64,000 bases of DNA, from contig NZ_JAUFPS010000028.1 in the NCBI RefSeq assembly GCF_030409315.1, positions 1-64,000 on the forward strand, read 5' to 3'. Both the position numbers and the translations under genes were made by a program. The notes under the pieces are model-generated. The model saw only the letters and a program-made list of their open reading frames with translations. It made no database searches and had not been told where the DNA came from. The DNA comes from Mucilaginibacter flavus. Its GTDB lineage: Bacteria > Bacteroidota > Bacteroidia > Sphingobacteriales > Sphingobacteriaceae. Below are positions 16,728-27,114 of this stretch, piece after piece (position 1 is the first letter of the stretch; the number at the start of each line of letters is the position of its first letter).

Positions 16728-19700
16728 TTATGACAACTTACGTTTAACTTCTACGTTTTCGTAGGCTTCAACAATATCGCCTACTTCAATGTTGTTAAAG
16801 TTTTGGATGTTTAAACCGCACTCGTAACCGGTTAATACTTCTTTCACATCATCTTTAAAACGTTTCAGTGAAGCAAGTTCGCCGGTGTAAATTACCACAC
16901 CATCGCGTACTATGCGGATTTTGCTGTTACGGTTAATTTTACCATCTAACACCATACAGCCTGCAATGGTACCAACCTTGCTGATTTTAAAGGTTTCGCG
17001 GATTTCAACGTTTGCAACAATCTTCTCTTCAAAAGTTGGCGCAAGCATGCCTTCCATCGCTGCCTTAATTTCATTGATGGCATCGTAAATGATAGAGTAT
17101 AACCTGATATCAATTTGCTCTGCCTCGGCCAGTTTACGGGCACCTCCTGACGGACGAACCTGGAAGCCGATGATGATTGCATCTGATGCAGAAGCCAACA
17201 ATACGTCCGACTCGGAGATTTGACCTACCGCTTTAGATATAATGTTAACCTGTATCTGCTCGGTAGATAGTTTCAGTAACGAATCTGATAACGCTTCGAT
17301 TGATCCATCCACGTCGCCCTTAACAATAATGTTAAGTTCCTTGAAGTTACCAACAGCCAAACGACGGCCAATTTCATCAAGTGTAATGTGTTTTTGTGTA
17401 CGTAAACCTTGCTCGCGTTGTAATTGTAAACGTTTGTTGGCAATTTCACGTGCTTCTGGTTCGCTTTCAAGCGCGTTGAACTTATCACCTGCCGTAGGTG
17501 CCCCCTGCATACCTAACACCTGTACTGGTGTTGATGGTCCTGCCGATTCAACCCTTTGGCCACGCTCATTGGTTAACGCTTTTACACGCCCGCTGTAGCA
17601 ACCTGCCAAAATAGGATCACCCACTTTTAAACGGCCGGCCTGTACCAATATGGTGGTAACAATACCGCGGCCTTTATCTAAAGCAGCCTCAATAACTGTA
17701 CCTACGGCACGTTTGTTAGGGTTGGCTTTAAGTTCTAACAGTTCGGCTTCAAGCAATACTTTCTCTAATAAAAGCTCAATGTTTAAGCCTGTTTTAGCAG
17801 AGATTTCTTGTGTTTGGTATTTACCACCCCACTCTTCAACCAAAATATTCATGGCCGATAGTTGCTCACGCACTTTATCCGCGTTAGCACCTGGCCTGTC
17901 AATTTTATTGAAAGCGAAGATGATTGGCGCACCTGCAGCCTGCGCGTGGTTTATAGCCTCGCGGGTTTGTGGCATCACGCTATCATCAGCGGCAATTACT
18001 ATAATAACAATATCTGTTACCTGCGCCCCCCTGGCACGCATAGCGGTAAACGCTTCGTGACCCGGTGTATCCAGGAATGTGATTTTTCCTTTATTGCCTG
18101 GCAGGGTTACCTCATAGGCACCAATGTGCTGGGTAATACCACCTGCTTCACCACCTATTACGTTGGTTTTGCGGATGAAATCCAGTAATGATGTTTTACC
18201 ATGATCTACGTGACCCATAATGGTTACAATAGGTGCACGTGGTATTAAATCTGCCGGATCATCGGGTTGGTCAAGGTTGGCTTCTTCGTCCTGTGGTTTC
18301 ACAAACTCAACCTGGTAGCCAAACTCGTCGGCCACAATGGTTAATGTTTCCGCGTCAAGTCTTTGGTTAATGGACACGAACATACCTAAGCTCATACAGG
18401 TAGATATAATCTGGGTTACAGATACATCCATCATGCTTGCCAGTTCGTTCGCGGTCACAAACTCGGTTACCTTCAGTACTTTCGACTGCAGTTCCTGCTC
18501 CATTGCCAATTCTTCGGCGGTAGCGGCAACATCATCACGTTTTTGACGACGGAATTTAGCCCGTTGTGCAAATTTACCTGATTTACCCGCGCCGCTTAAG
18601 CGTGCAAGCGTTGCTTTGATCTGGTCCTGGATATCTTTTTCTGATGGTTCTTCCTTAGGGCCGTTATTTTGAGGTACGTTGTTACGGTTACCTCTAAAAT
18701 CCGGACGGTTACCACCACCACCGCCTTGTGCCGGACCGCCATTACCTGGCGCGCCGTTACCGCGGTTCCTGAAATCGGGACGGTTAGGGTTGATGGTACC
18801 ACCACCAGATGGTGTATGAGGCGGGTGATTGCCGCCGCCACCTTGCTGGTTATGCGGATGGTTACCGCCACCTTGCTGCGGATTGCCCTGGTTATCTTTA
18901 CGCTTACGTTTGCGCTTGTTATCGGCGCTGTTGGTATTTGATGAAGACGCGATAGGGTTCCGTTTTGGCGGATTTACCGGTAACTGTATTTTACCAATAA
19001 TATTAGGGCCGGTAAGGCGCTCTGCCTTGGCCCGTATTACTTCGTCGTCATTTTCTGCCGCGGGTGCTGCTGCCTCAACTACAGGCGTTGGTGCTGCCAC
19101 AACCGGAGCCTGTACAACAGGAGGTTTTGGTGCTTCAACCTCAGGCGCTTTTGGAGCCTCGGTTGCAACAGGAGCTTTTGGCGCTTCAACTACCTCTGGT
19201 GCTTTTGGCGCTTCTGTTACCACCGGCGCTTTTGGCGCTTCGGCAACTACAACCGGCTCTGGTTTTGGCTCAGGAGCTGCAACAGGTTCCGGTTTTTTAA
19301 CTTCCTCTGCTTTAGGCTCAACAGGTTCCGGTTTTTCGGCAACTGGCTGAGGTTTTGCATTAAGGTTGTTAAGGTCAATTTTGCCAATTACTTTAACACC
19401 TGGCAACGCATCACTGCGTTCTTCGGTTTTAACGGGAGCCGCTGGCTCAACCGCTTTCGGCTTCTCTGCCTGCGGCGCAGTATATTGACCGGCATTTTTG
19501 ATCAGAATCTCCTCGTTTTCGAAATCTCTTGAACGACGGTTCTCCACCGGTTTTTCAGGAATTGGCGCAGTTTCTTCCTTCCTTATCTTTCCGATACTGA
19601 TCTGCTTGGCTTCCTCTTTAATACTTTTGTCGAAAGCAAATTCCTTCAACAATGCATTGTACATGTCGCCATCCAGCTTGGCCATCGGTTGCTTATCAAC

Positions 19701-19799
19701 CTTATAGCCTTTTGTAGCCAAAAAATCGACAATGGTACCCATACCAATGTTGAGTTCTTTTACTGCCTTAATTAATTTTATTGATTTGTCTTCTGACAT
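16728..19799 (-). CDS. infB: Translation initiation factor IF-2
   Basis: This GTPase delivers initiator tRNA to the 30S subunit. It has 1023 residues. Order: IF2_N helical domain (1-55), a long linker with an EAPKAP-type repeat (about 185-245) and a Gly/Asn/Gln-rich part (about 300-385), a second IF2_N-like domain (about 440-500), the G domain with GHVDHGKT (529-536), DTPGH and NKID, then domains II-IV. The linker length is typical of Bacteroidota. It is the last gene of the rimP-nusA-infB operon, 59 bp after nusA. Confidence 0.98.
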   Translation of the reverse strand: MSEDKSIKLIKAVKELNIGMGTIVDFLATKGYKVDKQPMAKLDGDMYNALLKEFAFDKSIKEEAKQISIGKIRKEETAPIPEKPVENRRSRDFENEEILIKNAGQYTAPQAEKPKAVEPAAPVKTEERSDALPGVKVIGKIDLNNLNAKPQPVAEKPEPVEPKAEEVKKPEPVAAPEPKPEPVVVAEAPKAPVVTEAPKAPEVVEAPKAPVATEAPKAPEVEAPKPPVVQAPVVAAPTPVVEAAAPAAENDDEVIRAKAERLTGPNIIGKIQLPVNPPKRNPIASSSNTNSADNKRKRKRKDNQGNPQQGGGNHPHNQQGGGGNHPPHTPSGGGTINPNRPDFRNRGNGAPGNGGPAQGGGGGNRPDFRGNRNNVPQNNGPKEEPSEKDIQDQIKATLARLSGAGKSGKFAQRAKFRRQKRDDVAATAEELAMEQELQSKVLKVTEFVTANELASMMDVSVTQIISTCMSLGMFVSINQRLDAETLTIVADEFGYQVEFVKPQDEEANLDQPDDPADLIPRAPIVTIMGHVDHGKTSLLDFIRKTNVIGGEAGGITQHIGAYEVTLPGNKGKITFLDTPGHEAFTAMRARGAQVTDIVIIVIAADDSVMPQTREAINHAQAAGAPIIFAFNKIDRPGANADKVREQLSAMNILVEEWGGKYQTQEISAKTGLNIELLLEKVLLEAELLELKANPNKRAVGTVIEAALDKGRGIVTTILVQAGRLKVGDPILAGCYSGRVKALTNERGQRVESAGPSTPVQVLGMQGAPTAGDKFNALESEPEAREIANKRLQLQREQGLRTQKHITLDEIGRRLAVGNFKELNIIVKGDVDGSIEALSDSLLKLSTEQIQVNIISKAVGQISESDVLLASASDAIIIGFQVRPSGGARKLAEAEQIDIRLYSIIYDAINEIKAAMEGMLAPTFEEKIVANVEIRETFKISKVGTIAGCMVLDGKINRNSKIRIVRDGVVIYTGELASLKRFKDDVKEVLTGYECGLNIQNFNNIEVGDIVEAYENVEVKRKLS

Positions 19800-19858
19800 T
19801 TATTATGTTTTCTCTGCTAATTATCGCAAAAATACGATTTTAATTTTGGTTATTATGC

Positions 19859-21094
19859 TTATTCAAACTCAGCATTCAATATTGATAGCACTTCTTTTAT
19901 TGTTTCTTCTTCTAAATCGGTCCGTTTTACCAATTCGCCCACTGTTAAAGCCAATACCGATTTAGCTGTATCTAAACCAATACGTTTAAATTCGTCAATA
20001 ATCCAGCTATCAATTTCATCTGTAAATTCTTCAATATCCACATCCTCATCGTGCTCATCTGCTTCGCGGTAAACATCAATTTCATAGCCGGTTAATTTAC
20101 CTGCCAGTTTAATATTGTGTCCGCCACGGCCAATCGCCAATGAAACCTGGTCGGGTTTTAAGTACACAGCGGCTGTTTTTTTCTCATCGTCTAATTTAAT
20201 AGAAGTGATTTTAGCCGGTGATAACGCGCGTTGGATGTATAACTGAAGATTGTTGGTAAAGTTAATTACGTCGATATTTTCATTTTTCAATTCGCGAACG
20301 ATACCGTGGATACGTGAACCTTTCATACCTACGCAGGCACCAACCGGGTCAATACGGTCGTCATATGATTCAACGGCAACTTTAGCCCTTTCACCTGGTT
20401 CACGTACAATTTTCTTGATGGTGATTAAACCGTCAAAAATTTCCGGTACTTCTAATTCAAACAAGCGTTGTAAAAACTCAGGAGCAGTACGTGAAATAAT
20501 AATTTTAGGGTTGCTGTTCAGCATATCTACTTTATGTACAACCGCTTTTACGCTATCGCCTTTTTTAAAGTAGTCGGCCGGAATTTGCTCTGTTTTTGGT
20601 AATAAAAGCTCATTGCCTTCATCATCCAATACCAAAGTTTCTTTTTTCCAAACCTGGTAAACCTCGCCGGTAACAATTTCGCCAACGCGGTCTTTATATT
20701 TTTTGAAGATCTCGTCTTTCTCCAGTTCCAGAATTTTTGAAACCAGAGTTTGACGTGCTGCTAATATAGCACGACGGCCAAAGCTCTCTAACGTGATCTG
20801 CTCAATTTGCTCATCACCTACTTCCAGGTCGGCATCAAATAATTTTGCCTCTGCAAGTTCAACTTCCAGGTCATCATCTTCACTAAAACCATCTTCCATA
20901 ACCTTACGGGTGCGCCAAATTTCTAAGTCACCATTATCGGTGTTTACAATTACGTCGCAATTCTCATCTGTACCGTATTTTTTCCTGATCATGCTTCTGA
21001 AAACGTCTTCCAGTACGCTCATCATGGTTGGGCGGTCAATGTTCTTGAAATCTTTAAATTCCTGAAAAGAATCAATTAAATTAATATTGCTCAT
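19859..21094 (-). CDS. nusA: Transcription termination/antitermination factor NusA
   Basis: This RNA polymerase-binding factor controls pausing, termination and antitermination. It has 411 residues: an N-terminal polymerase-binding domain (1-125), an S1 domain (about 130-205, beginning GEIVTGEVYQV), and two KH domains (about 230-345, with GACVGMKGSRIHGIVREL and LAIGRGGHNIKLAGKLTG). The acidic C-terminal end keeps one helical repeat rather than the two seen in enterobacteria. It starts 4 bp after the rimP stop. Confidence 0.97.
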   Translation of the reverse strand: MSNINLIDSFQEFKDFKNIDRPTMMSVLEDVFRSMIRKKYGTDENCDVIVNTDNGDLEIWRTRKVMEDGFSEDDDLEVELAEAKLFDADLEVGDEQIEQITLESFGRRAILAARQTLVSKILELEKDEIFKKYKDRVGEIVTGEVYQVWKKETLVLDDEGNELLLPKTEQIPADYFKKGDSVKAVVHKVDMLNSNPKIIISRTAPEFLQRLFELEVPEIFDGLITIKKIVREPGERAKVAVESYDDRIDPVGACVGMKGSRIHGIVRELKNENIDVINFTNNLQLYIQRALSPAKITSIKLDDEKKTAAVYLKPDQVSLAIGRGGHNIKLAGKLTGYEIDVYREADEHDEDVDIEEFTDEIDSWIIDEFKRIGLDTAKSVLALTVGELVKRTDLEEETIKEVLSILNAEFE

Positions 21095-21098
21095 TTCC

Positions 21099-21563
21099 TT
21101 ACTTGAATGATATTAAAACTTTTGTTTCTGTTATTTTATCTAACGGGATAACGCTCTCAACAGTTTCGGCCTTTTTCCCTTTTTCTTTTACTTTTTCTTC
21201 TATTACAATGGCATCTTCGGTAAGTGAGGCTAAAACGCCTTCTCTTTTTGTACCGTCGGCCATTTTGATTCCTAACGTACGCCCTACGTTTTTAGCGTAT
21301 TGCCTTGGGGAAGATAGTGGGTAATCAATCCCCGGCGATGATACTTCCAGGTTGTACGCCGTTTCAATTACGTTTTCTTCTTCTAAATGGAAGCCTACAT
21401 GCCTGCTTACCGCCACACAATCATCAATCCCTACGCCTTGATCACCATCTAATAAAACGATAAGCTTTCCGTTTGAGTGCATTTTAACATTCACTAAAAA
21501 CAAATTAGGCTTATCGGCTATCTTCTCTTCTACCAGTTCTGTTACCCGTTTTTCAATGTTCAT
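21099..21563 (-). CDS. rimP: Ribosome maturation factor RimP
   Basis: This 154-residue factor is needed for 30S subunit assembly. Its N-terminal alpha/beta domain contains the signature YNLEVSSPGIDYPLSS (about 66-81), followed by a small beta-barrel domain (about 85-154). It is the first gene of the operon with nusA and infB, the usual arrangement in bacteria. Confidence 0.95.
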   Translation of the reverse strand: MNIEKRVTELVEEKIADKPNLFLVNVKMHSNGKLIVLLDGDQGVGIDDCVAVSRHVGFHLEEENVIETAYNLEVSSPGIDYPLSSPRQYAKNVGRTLGIKMADGTKREGVLASLTEDAIVIEEKVKEKGKKAETVESVIPLDKITETKVLISFK

Positions 21564-21608
21564 TACCCGCCTGTTTTGGATTGATAATTTTTAATTGATA
21601 AAATAAAA

Positions 21609-21629
21609 GAGGGGGCCATTAGCCCCCTC
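21609..21629 (-). terminator. Terminator downstream of lipoprotein gene
   Basis: GAGGGGGC (21609-21616) and GCCCCCTC (21622-21629) with a 5-nt loop; the reverse strand continues TTTTATTTT. It separates the 21690-22112 gene from rimP. Confidence 0.75.
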
Positions 21630-21689
21630 TCCTTCTTAATTAGTGCAAATATAATAAATATTATTAAAAATTCAAGTACCCGCGACAGT

Positions 21690-22112
21690 TTATTGCTTAA
21701 AAATCAAATCGGTATAGGGCAAACTACCCAATTTATGATGCCCGAGTATATAATCAGACGCCTGGGAATTGGTGCCATACTTATAATAACGTACAAAATA
21801 GGTTTGCTGCGCAGTAAATGGTGTATCGGGAGTAAATACAACTATGCTATCCTTCAATATATACTTGCCGGATTGTACCGGCTGGTAGTTTTTAAGATCG
21901 GTATCGGCAGGCATTTTATATACCGGCACCAGGCTTTGCCAATTGCCGCCTGATGAATCGCGATTAATATCCTGCACAATGGCATTATCAAGACCGGAAA
22001 TATTAATAGAGTGCTTATCGGCACTAAGATTAATTTTGACAATTGGCATACTTTTTTTATTGGCGTTGCAGCCAAAACAGAACACTACAATAAACAGAAT
22101 TAATTTATTCAT
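21690..22112 (-). CDS. Hypothetical lipoprotein
   Basis: This encodes 140 residues with a lipoprotein signal (MNKLILFIVVFCFGC, Cys at 15). The mature part is beta-rich; FTPDTPFTAQQTYFVRYYKYG suggests an immunoglobulin-like or fibronectin-like strand pattern. No catalytic residues are evident. It is divergent from the transpeptidase gene at 22164, with 51 bp between, and has its own terminator. Confidence 0.65.
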   Translation of the reverse strand: MNKLILFIVVFCFGCNANKKSMPIVKINLSADKHSINISGLDNAIVQDINRDSSGGNWQSLVPVYKMPADTDLKNYQPVQSGKYILKDSIVVFTPDTPFTAQQTYFVRYYKYGTNSQASDYILGHHKLGSLPYTDLIFKQ

Positions 22113-22163
22113 GGCAAAAGCTTAAGGCCAATTTGGCTATAAGTAAAATTAAGCAGAAATTGG

Positions 22164-22787
22164 TTGAATAGATTTACAAATTTGAAAACTCAAACCTATA
22201 CCATATTACTTGCCCTGTTTTTATCGGTTAACAACATCATTGCTGCAACCCCTCATATTGACATTACCCGTACCCGGCAAAAAGCGAAACAGGCACAAAT
22301 GTTTTGTAGGCAAAAAGGCTATAATACCCGGTATTGCATCCTGATTGATATGAGCCTGCCATCGGGTGTTAAGCGTTTTGTGGTTTGGGATTTTATTAAA
22401 AAAGATACACTGGTTTGCGGGTTGGTAAGTCATGGATGCGGGCGTAACCCATGGAGCGGTGTATGGTCAAAAGATAAGCCTTCATTTAGTAACCTGGATA
22501 ATAGCCATTGCACGGCATTAGGAAAATACCAGGTAGATGGCAGGGCTTATAGTGCCTGGGGTATTCAGGTAAAATATTACCTCACCGGGTTGGAAAGTAC
22601 CAATAATAATGCCCTTGCGCGGCAAATTGTTTTTCATTCCTGGGAGCAGGTAGCCGAAAAGGAAATCTATCCAAACGGCACACCGGAAGGCTGGGGATGC
22701 CCGGCCATATCAAATAACACGATGAAAATTGCCGACGCCCTCATCCGTAAGCAGAAAAAGCACTTGTTATTGTGGATTTATAATTGA
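22164..22787 (+). CDS. Murein L,D-transpeptidase-like protein (YkuD_2)
   Basis: This encodes a secreted peptidoglycan cross-linking or modifying enzyme family member. The signature is LVSHGCGRNPWSG near the middle and EGWGCPAIS (about residues 179-187) carrying the catalytic Cys, preceded by IVFHSWEQ with the catalytic His. The frame has no usable ATG: it must start at TTG 22164 or TTG 22182 (MKTQTYTILLALFL), both giving a signal peptide ending near IIAA. An in-frame stop at 22140 excludes an upstream start. Confidence 0.8.
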   Translation: MNRFTNLKTQTYTILLALFLSVNNIIAATPHIDITRTRQKAKQAQMFCRQKGYNTRYCILIDMSLPSGVKRFVVWDFIKKDTLVCGLVSHGCGRNPWSGVWSKDKPSFSNLDNSHCTALGKYQVDGRAYSAWGIQVKYYLTGLESTNNNALARQIVFHSWEQVAEKEIYPNGTPEGWGCPAISNNTMKIADALIRKQKKHLLLWIYN

Positions 22788-23054
22788 GGTATTGATCTCA
22801 AGACTTTTGCGGGCCATAAGGAATGTTTACTACACGCAATGCATGTTCGCGGTATGGGATCGGGGCTTTTTCATCCTTCCCTCTTTTAATATTGATGGAA
22901 TATCCTCTCAAATTATTGGCATATATACATTTTGGTATTTGCTATTTTCGCTACTATCCTTGTTTCTAACTTTCAGAAAGCGTATAATTCATTAGGCTTT
23001 AAATAACATCTGCTTATTTTTGAATTGGGTAACTTCAAAACCAACCACTAAACC

Positions 23055-23456
23055 ATGAATGAGACTATAACTGTTGACGAAGCATTGAAAAGAGGGCAAC
23101 GTATGGTTAATTATCCTGTGATTGCAATACAAGTAATTGGGTATGGATCTGCATATTGCTTAACAAAATTCCCCGCCATTCCTCAGTGGCTAATTCTGAT
23201 TCTTTTCTTGTTCGTATTTATAGGTGCCTGGCTTTATTGGAGTTTTAAAATCACTACCTGGAGATTATGGGCGTTTGAACATGTTGATAATGTTTATGAA
23301 TTGAAATTAAGAGCAATACAGGGAAAGCTAATTTGGCCCGATGGAAGCTTTTTTGAGAAAACAGAAATAAGATTTGCCGCCGACAAAAAAAAATGGGCTC
23401 AAATTCAAGAACGCTTTGATGATATTGAAGATGATGAATCTGAAAATATCTCTTAA
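23055..23456 (+). CDS. Small two-helix membrane protein
   Basis: This encodes 133 residues with two adjacent membrane helices (about 22-39 and 44-66, WLILILFLFVFIGAWLYW), then a soluble C-terminal half rich in charged residues. It is not recognised. Its stop overlaps the end of the convergent ABC ATPase gene by 4 bp. The 267 bp upstream contain nothing recognisable. Confidence 0.6.
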   Translation: MNETITVDEALKRGQRMVNYPVIAIQVIGYGSAYCLTKFPAIPQWLILILFLFVFIGAWLYWSFKITTWRLWAFEHVDNVYELKLRAIQGKLIWPDGSFFEKTEIRFAADKKKWAQIQERFDDIEDDESENIS

Positions 23457-24451
23457 TACTCCAACCACTTCCAAAACCGCACAGAAACCATATCGCCCTC
23501 TTTATAGGTATCCGGTTCGCCGTTTGATACGCGGAGGGTTACATCATCTTTTTCCAAAATCAGGTCTTCGTAAAAGCCGCGGAAAAGGATTTGTTTTATC
23601 GTCCAGCTTTTAGTTGATGAAATTAGCTTGATCCGCACCCAGTCGGGATAGATTACTATGTTATCTTTGGCTGTTTCAATGCCGCAAACCTGCGCGTCTG
23701 CAGCGGTAAGCACATTACAGTTACTTAATAGTTGGGCAGTGTATAAATGCTGAGGATGCTGATAAAGTGCTTTAGGGTGTCCGTTTTCTACAACTTCGCC
23801 ATGTTTAATTACCACCAGTTCATCTGCCATCGAAAGCACTTCGGCAGGGTCATGCGATACCATGATCACTGTGATGCCCGTTTCTTTTACTATCTGCCTG
23901 ATGTCCTGCTGTAAACCTTCTCTGAAAGAAGTATCAACCTGGTTAAACGGCTCATCTAACAACAATACCTGCGGATGGGTAATAATGGCCCTTGCTATGG
24001 CAACCCGCTGCTTTTCGCCGCCACTTAAATCGGCCACACGCTTATCGGCCATGTGGATCATGTTAAGCTGGGTAAGCACCTGCTCGGTTTTTTCCTTCTT
24101 TGCTTTTAGATCGGTGGCTGGTAGCATGGCTGCTACATTATCCCAAACTTTAGCAAACAAGTTAAGATCATCGGTATGCTGGGTTACCATTTTCATAGCA
24201 TCGTGCCCGGGAATCAGTTTTTCTTCGGGGCCCCAGATGCGTATGCCTTTAAACTGTACTTCACCTTCATCTGGCGTGAGTAATCCGTAAAGCAGGCGGA
24301 GCAAAGTACTTTTGCCGCTGCCGCTTTCACCAATAATGGCTGTAATTTTGCCCGGCTCAATACTAAGCGTGGTGGTTTTAACACCGGCCATCTGTTTACC
24401 AGGATATATTTTACTTACCGCTATTGCCTGTAAAAAAGGAGTATTTGACAT
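23453..24451 (-). CDS. ABC transporter ATP-binding protein
   Basis: This 332-residue nucleotide-binding subunit starts at ATG 24451 (MSNTPFLQ). Walker A is GESGSGKST (about 38-46), the signature LSGGEKQRVAIARA (about 140-153), Walker B VLLLDEPFNQVD (about 160-171) and the H-loop MVSHDPAE. An extra C-terminal domain of about 90 residues resembles the TOBE-type region of spermidine/iron/sulfate importers. No permease or binding protein is adjacent, so the substrate is unknown. Confidence 0.85.
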   Translation of the reverse strand: MSNTPFLQAIAVSKIYPGKQMAGVKTTTLSIEPGKITAIIGESGSGKSTLLRLLYGLLTPDEGEVQFKGIRIWGPEEKLIPGHDAMKMVTQHTDDLNLFAKVWDNVAAMLPATDLKAKKEKTEQVLTQLNMIHMADKRVADLSGGEKQRVAIARAIITHPQVLLLDEPFNQVDTSFREGLQQDIRQIVKETGITVIMVSHDPAEVLSMADELVVIKHGEVVENGHPKALYQHPQHLYTAQLLSNCNVLTAADAQVCGIETAKDNIVIYPDWVRIKLISSTKSWTIKQILFRGFYEDLILEKDDVTLRVSNGEPDTYKEGDMVSVRFWKWLEY

Positions 24452-24490
24452 TGTGGGCAAAGATAGTAAGATTGGTTGATTAGGAGAATG

Positions 24491-24560
24491 GTTGATTAAG
24501 TTGGAATAAGTTGATTTAGGTTGTATTCAACCATTTCAAACTTATTCCAACTTAATCAAC
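24491..24560. repeat. Perfect 22-bp inverted repeat built from repeated words
   Basis: The arm 24491-24512 (GTTGATTAAGTTGGAATAAG plus TT) pairs perfectly with 24539-24560. The word GTTGATTA/GTTGGAATA also occurs just before and after as direct repeats. It starts at the stop codon of the beta-barrel gene and may act as its transcript end; there is no U-tract. Confidence 0.6.
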
Positions 24561-25379
24561 TTAGAACCCTAACGTCAATCCGAAGCTAAAGTTCTTCAAT
24601 CCTTGCTGATCGGGGCTGTTTTCAAACATATCGTTAAAGTAGTATTTGGCATAGATGCCCATGATGCCGTAACCCATGCGGATAAACACGCCTTTGCGTA
24701 GTTTGGCGAAGTGGTAGTCATCATCAAACTTCTGCTTGCCGTGTTCTTCGCTTATTTGTTTTACACGGCCGTTAAGCAATATGCCAAACTCCGGACCAGC
24801 CACCAGGCGAAAGTAGTTACCACGGCTATCTTCATGGCTCCTGTAATAAAACGCCAGCGGGATACGCAGATAGCTTGATGAAAAGCGGTTTTTGCTGTAG
24901 TGAATACTATCCTGGGTGTAGGTTAACACTGGCGTGTTCCGTTGTATGGTGATATCCTGGCGCAGGCGAATATTTGTCCAGTCGAAACCACCGGCAACAT
25001 AAATTTTGAAGGCACTGTTAAAGCGGTATCCAAATTGTACCACATCAAAGCCAAAGTTTGCTGTTTTTGCCTGGCGATAGCTCAGGAACTGGTTTTTTGG
25101 CGACAGGGTGAAGCTACCATGATCAAGCAAGGTCGCGAAACCCAGATCAATCCTCGAAAAAGTAACACCGAATGAAAAGCCCGGCGCTTTGGAATGGGTG
25201 ATAGTTGTTGTAGTATCATAAGTAGATACATATGGAGCATCGTTGCCAAGGCCAAATTTTATTTTTACTCCTTTTTTGGTAACAGCGGTATCTGTGGTTG
25301 TCTTAGTGGAGTCGGTGGTTTGGGCAAAGCCGTAGCTTGCCGCAATGCACAGCATCGCTGTGAAAATTAAGCGTTTCAT
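24561..25379 (-). CDS. Outer-membrane beta-barrel protein
   Basis: This encodes 272 residues with a signal peptide (about 1-19, SYGFAQ), a Thr/Lys-rich linker and alternating hydrophobic strands ending in LKNFSFGLTLGF, the aromatic C terminus used for barrel assembly. It is a porin-family/OMP_b-brl type protein. It is third in an operon with the ECF sigma factor and the anti-sigma-like protein, 28 bp downstream, and may be a target of that pair. Confidence 0.8.
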   Translation of the reverse strand: MKRLIFTAMLCIAASYGFAQTTDSTKTTTDTAVTKKGVKIKFGLGNDAPYVSTYDTTTTITHSKAPGFSFGVTFSRIDLGFATLLDHGSFTLSPKNQFLSYRQAKTANFGFDVVQFGYRFNSAFKIYVAGGFDWTNIRLRQDITIQRNTPVLTYTQDSIHYSKNRFSSSYLRIPLAFYYRSHEDSRGNYFRLVAGPEFGILLNGRVKQISEEHGKQKFDDDYHFAKLRKGVFIRMGYGIMGIYAKYYFNDMFENSPDQQGLKNFSFGLTLGF

Positions 25380-25407
25380 ATAACTATTGGTATAATTCTG
25401 TTCTATA

Positions 25408-26181
25408 TTATTTTTCTTTCTTTATTTTAACAATGCCCAGGTTTACACCAGTAATGGTGGCATCGTCTTCATCGGTGTTGCTAAATTCAATGATCTTGTC
25501 TTTACGTTTATCAACAGCGGCAATTACCACATTGAACACATCGCCCAGGCTGCGTATTTTATGCTTCTTTACAGGTGTTACTGCTTTTATTGCAGCTGTT
25601 TGTTCTGGCAGTACCGTTGGTTTTATACTTGCAAAAACGGGCTTTTGATCAATAACCGGTTTAGCTATTATTTTAGTAGCCGTATCAGGCACAACCGGTT
25701 TTGCCATATCTTCATTCACATTAGCAGAAGCTAAAACGGGCTGCTCGTTTTGCTTTAAAGCTGCACTGTTGTTATTCTGAACACTTTGTACGGGCTCGTG
25801 TGCTTTATGAATCCTTGTAGTTGCTAAAACGTTAACCTGTGCTGTAACTACCGCCGGCGTGTTTTTGTTTGGCTGAGCAATTACCGGCGTAGCCAGGATA
25901 GGGTTCACAATAGGGTTTGCCTTAATGGGCACAACCGATTTAGCTACGCTATTATCTTTATGTTTAATTACAACGGCTTCCTTCGGCATAAACAAAAGCC
26001 CGGCAGTTACTACCAACACGGCAGCCGCTGCAACGCTTAGGTATGGCAACCATACCCTTTTGCGTTTGCGGGCATCTAAGGTTTCGGTGATGCCGTTCCA
26101 AACTCCTGCAGATGGCTCTATTTCGTAGTCATCCAATGCCGACTGAAATAGCTTGTCCAGGTCCTTATCCTGCATATCCAT
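25408..26181 (-). CDS. Membrane protein, probable anti-sigma factor
   Basis: This encodes 257 residues from ATG 26181 (MDMQDKDLDKLFQSALDDY). The cytosolic N terminus (1-44) resembles those of Bacteroidota anti-sigma-like proteins; one membrane helix follows (about 45-67, PYLSVAAAAVLVVTAGLLFMP) and then a long periplasmic part rich in Val/Pro/Lys/Ala. The start overlaps the sigma-factor stop by 17 bp, a coupling typical of sigma/anti-sigma pairs. No FecR or zinc-finger motif is seen, so the role is inferred from context. Confidence 0.6.
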   Translation of the reverse strand: MDMQDKDLDKLFQSALDDYEIEPSAGVWNGITETLDARKRKRVWLPYLSVAAAAVLVVTAGLLFMPKEAVVIKHKDNSVAKSVVPIKANPIVNPILATPVIAQPNKNTPAVVTAQVNVLATTRIHKAHEPVQSVQNNNSAALKQNEQPVLASANVNEDMAKPVVPDTATKIIAKPVIDQKPVFASIKPTVLPEQTAAIKAVTPVKKHKIRSLGDVFNVVIAAVDKRKDKIIEFSNTDEDDATITGVNLGIVKIKKEK

Positions 26182-26737
26182 AACTTTTGCCCTCCATTTT
26201 AGCAATTTGTTCTTTTAATATTGTTCTTGCTCTTGATAGCTGCGATTTTGATGCTCCCTCGCTTATGCCCATTATTTCGGCAATTTCCTTGTGCGCGTAT
26301 CCTTCTAAAGCGTATAAGTTAAACACCATACGGTACCCTGGCGATAGTTGTTGAATAAGCCCCATCAAAACCTTGGCATCCATATTGGCGGCTGCTATTG
26401 GATTTACAGATGGCTCGGCACCGGCTTCGTCCATATCAACAACCTGCATCATTTTATGATGTTTGCGGTAATACTCAATTGAACTATGCACCATAATGCG
26501 GCGCACCCAGCCTTCAAATGAGCCATCGCCCCGGTAGTCGGCAATTTTACTGAATAACTTGATGAACCCATTTTGCAACATGTCTTCGGCCTCCATCCTA
26601 TCGGTAGCGTAGCGCATGCACACCCCCAGCATTTTGCCGGCAAGTTGTTTGTATAGCAACTCTTGTGCCTTGCGTTCGCCCTCCCTGCAGCGATCAACCA
26701 GTTGTTCAAGTGTATATTTAGGTTCCAAAAACATCAT
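26165..26737 (-). CDS. ECF RNA polymerase sigma factor
   Basis: This 190-residue sigma-70 family protein has region 2 (about 25-95, AEDMLQNGFIKLFSKIADYRGDGSFEGWVRRI) and region 4 (about 125-180, YALEGYAHKEIAEIMGISEGASKSQLSRARTIL). It is the first gene of the sigma/anti-sigma-like/beta-barrel operon, which suggests an envelope response. The upstream 144 bp separate it from the divergent toxin-antitoxin pair. Confidence 0.93.
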   Translation of the reverse strand: MMFLEPKYTLEQLVDRCREGERKAQELLYKQLAGKMLGVCMRYATDRMEAEDMLQNGFIKLFSKIADYRGDGSFEGWVRRIMVHSSIEYYRKHHKMMQVVDMDEAGAEPSVNPIAAANMDAKVLMGLIQQLSPGYRMVFNLYALEGYAHKEIAEIMGISEGASKSQLSRARTILKEQIAKMEGKSYGYAG

Positions 26738-26881
26738 TTATAAGCAAGATGGCAAATGATTGCTAATGGTTGCATGCGATGTGAAATAATTATTAAAGTA
26801 AGGAAATATAGCAGCAAAGTAGCTATTTGCTATCAAGTTTGAAATATTGTATTTTTGATTGGGATCAAAAGCTGAACAAAT

Positions 26882-27112
26882 ATGGAATTAGTTCTTAAAT
26901 CAAACAATGAGCAAAGCATCGCTAAGATCATAGCGTTAGCTAAAAAGCTTGATGTTATTGTTGAGCAAAAAAATGCAGATCCGGATATCGCTACTAAGCA
27001 AACCCTTAAGGAACGCATTTTAAACTTCAAAGCGGGGGGGGCTGCTTCATTTGGAGATGCCTCATCCTGGCAAAAAGAGCAGCGCGAGGACCGTGATCTT
27101 CCAACGGTTTAA
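26882..27112 (+). CDS. Probable antitoxin of PIN toxin pair
   Basis: This encodes a 76-residue soluble protein in the antitoxin position, 2 bp before the PIN-domain gene. The N-terminal half (MELVLKSNNEQSIAKIIALAKKLDVIVE) looks like a small helical or beta-alpha dimerization unit; the C terminus (SSWQKEQREDRDLP) is the sort of segment that wraps an RNase toxin. No canonical VapB domain is recognised, so the call rests on size and context. A run of six G in GCGGGGGGGGCT near 27034-27043 could be a slippage site. Confidence 0.65.
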   Translation: MELVLKSNNEQSIAKIIALAKKLDVIVEQKNADPDIATKQTLKERILNFKAGGAASFGDASSWQKEQREDRDLPTV

Positions 27113-27114
27113 TA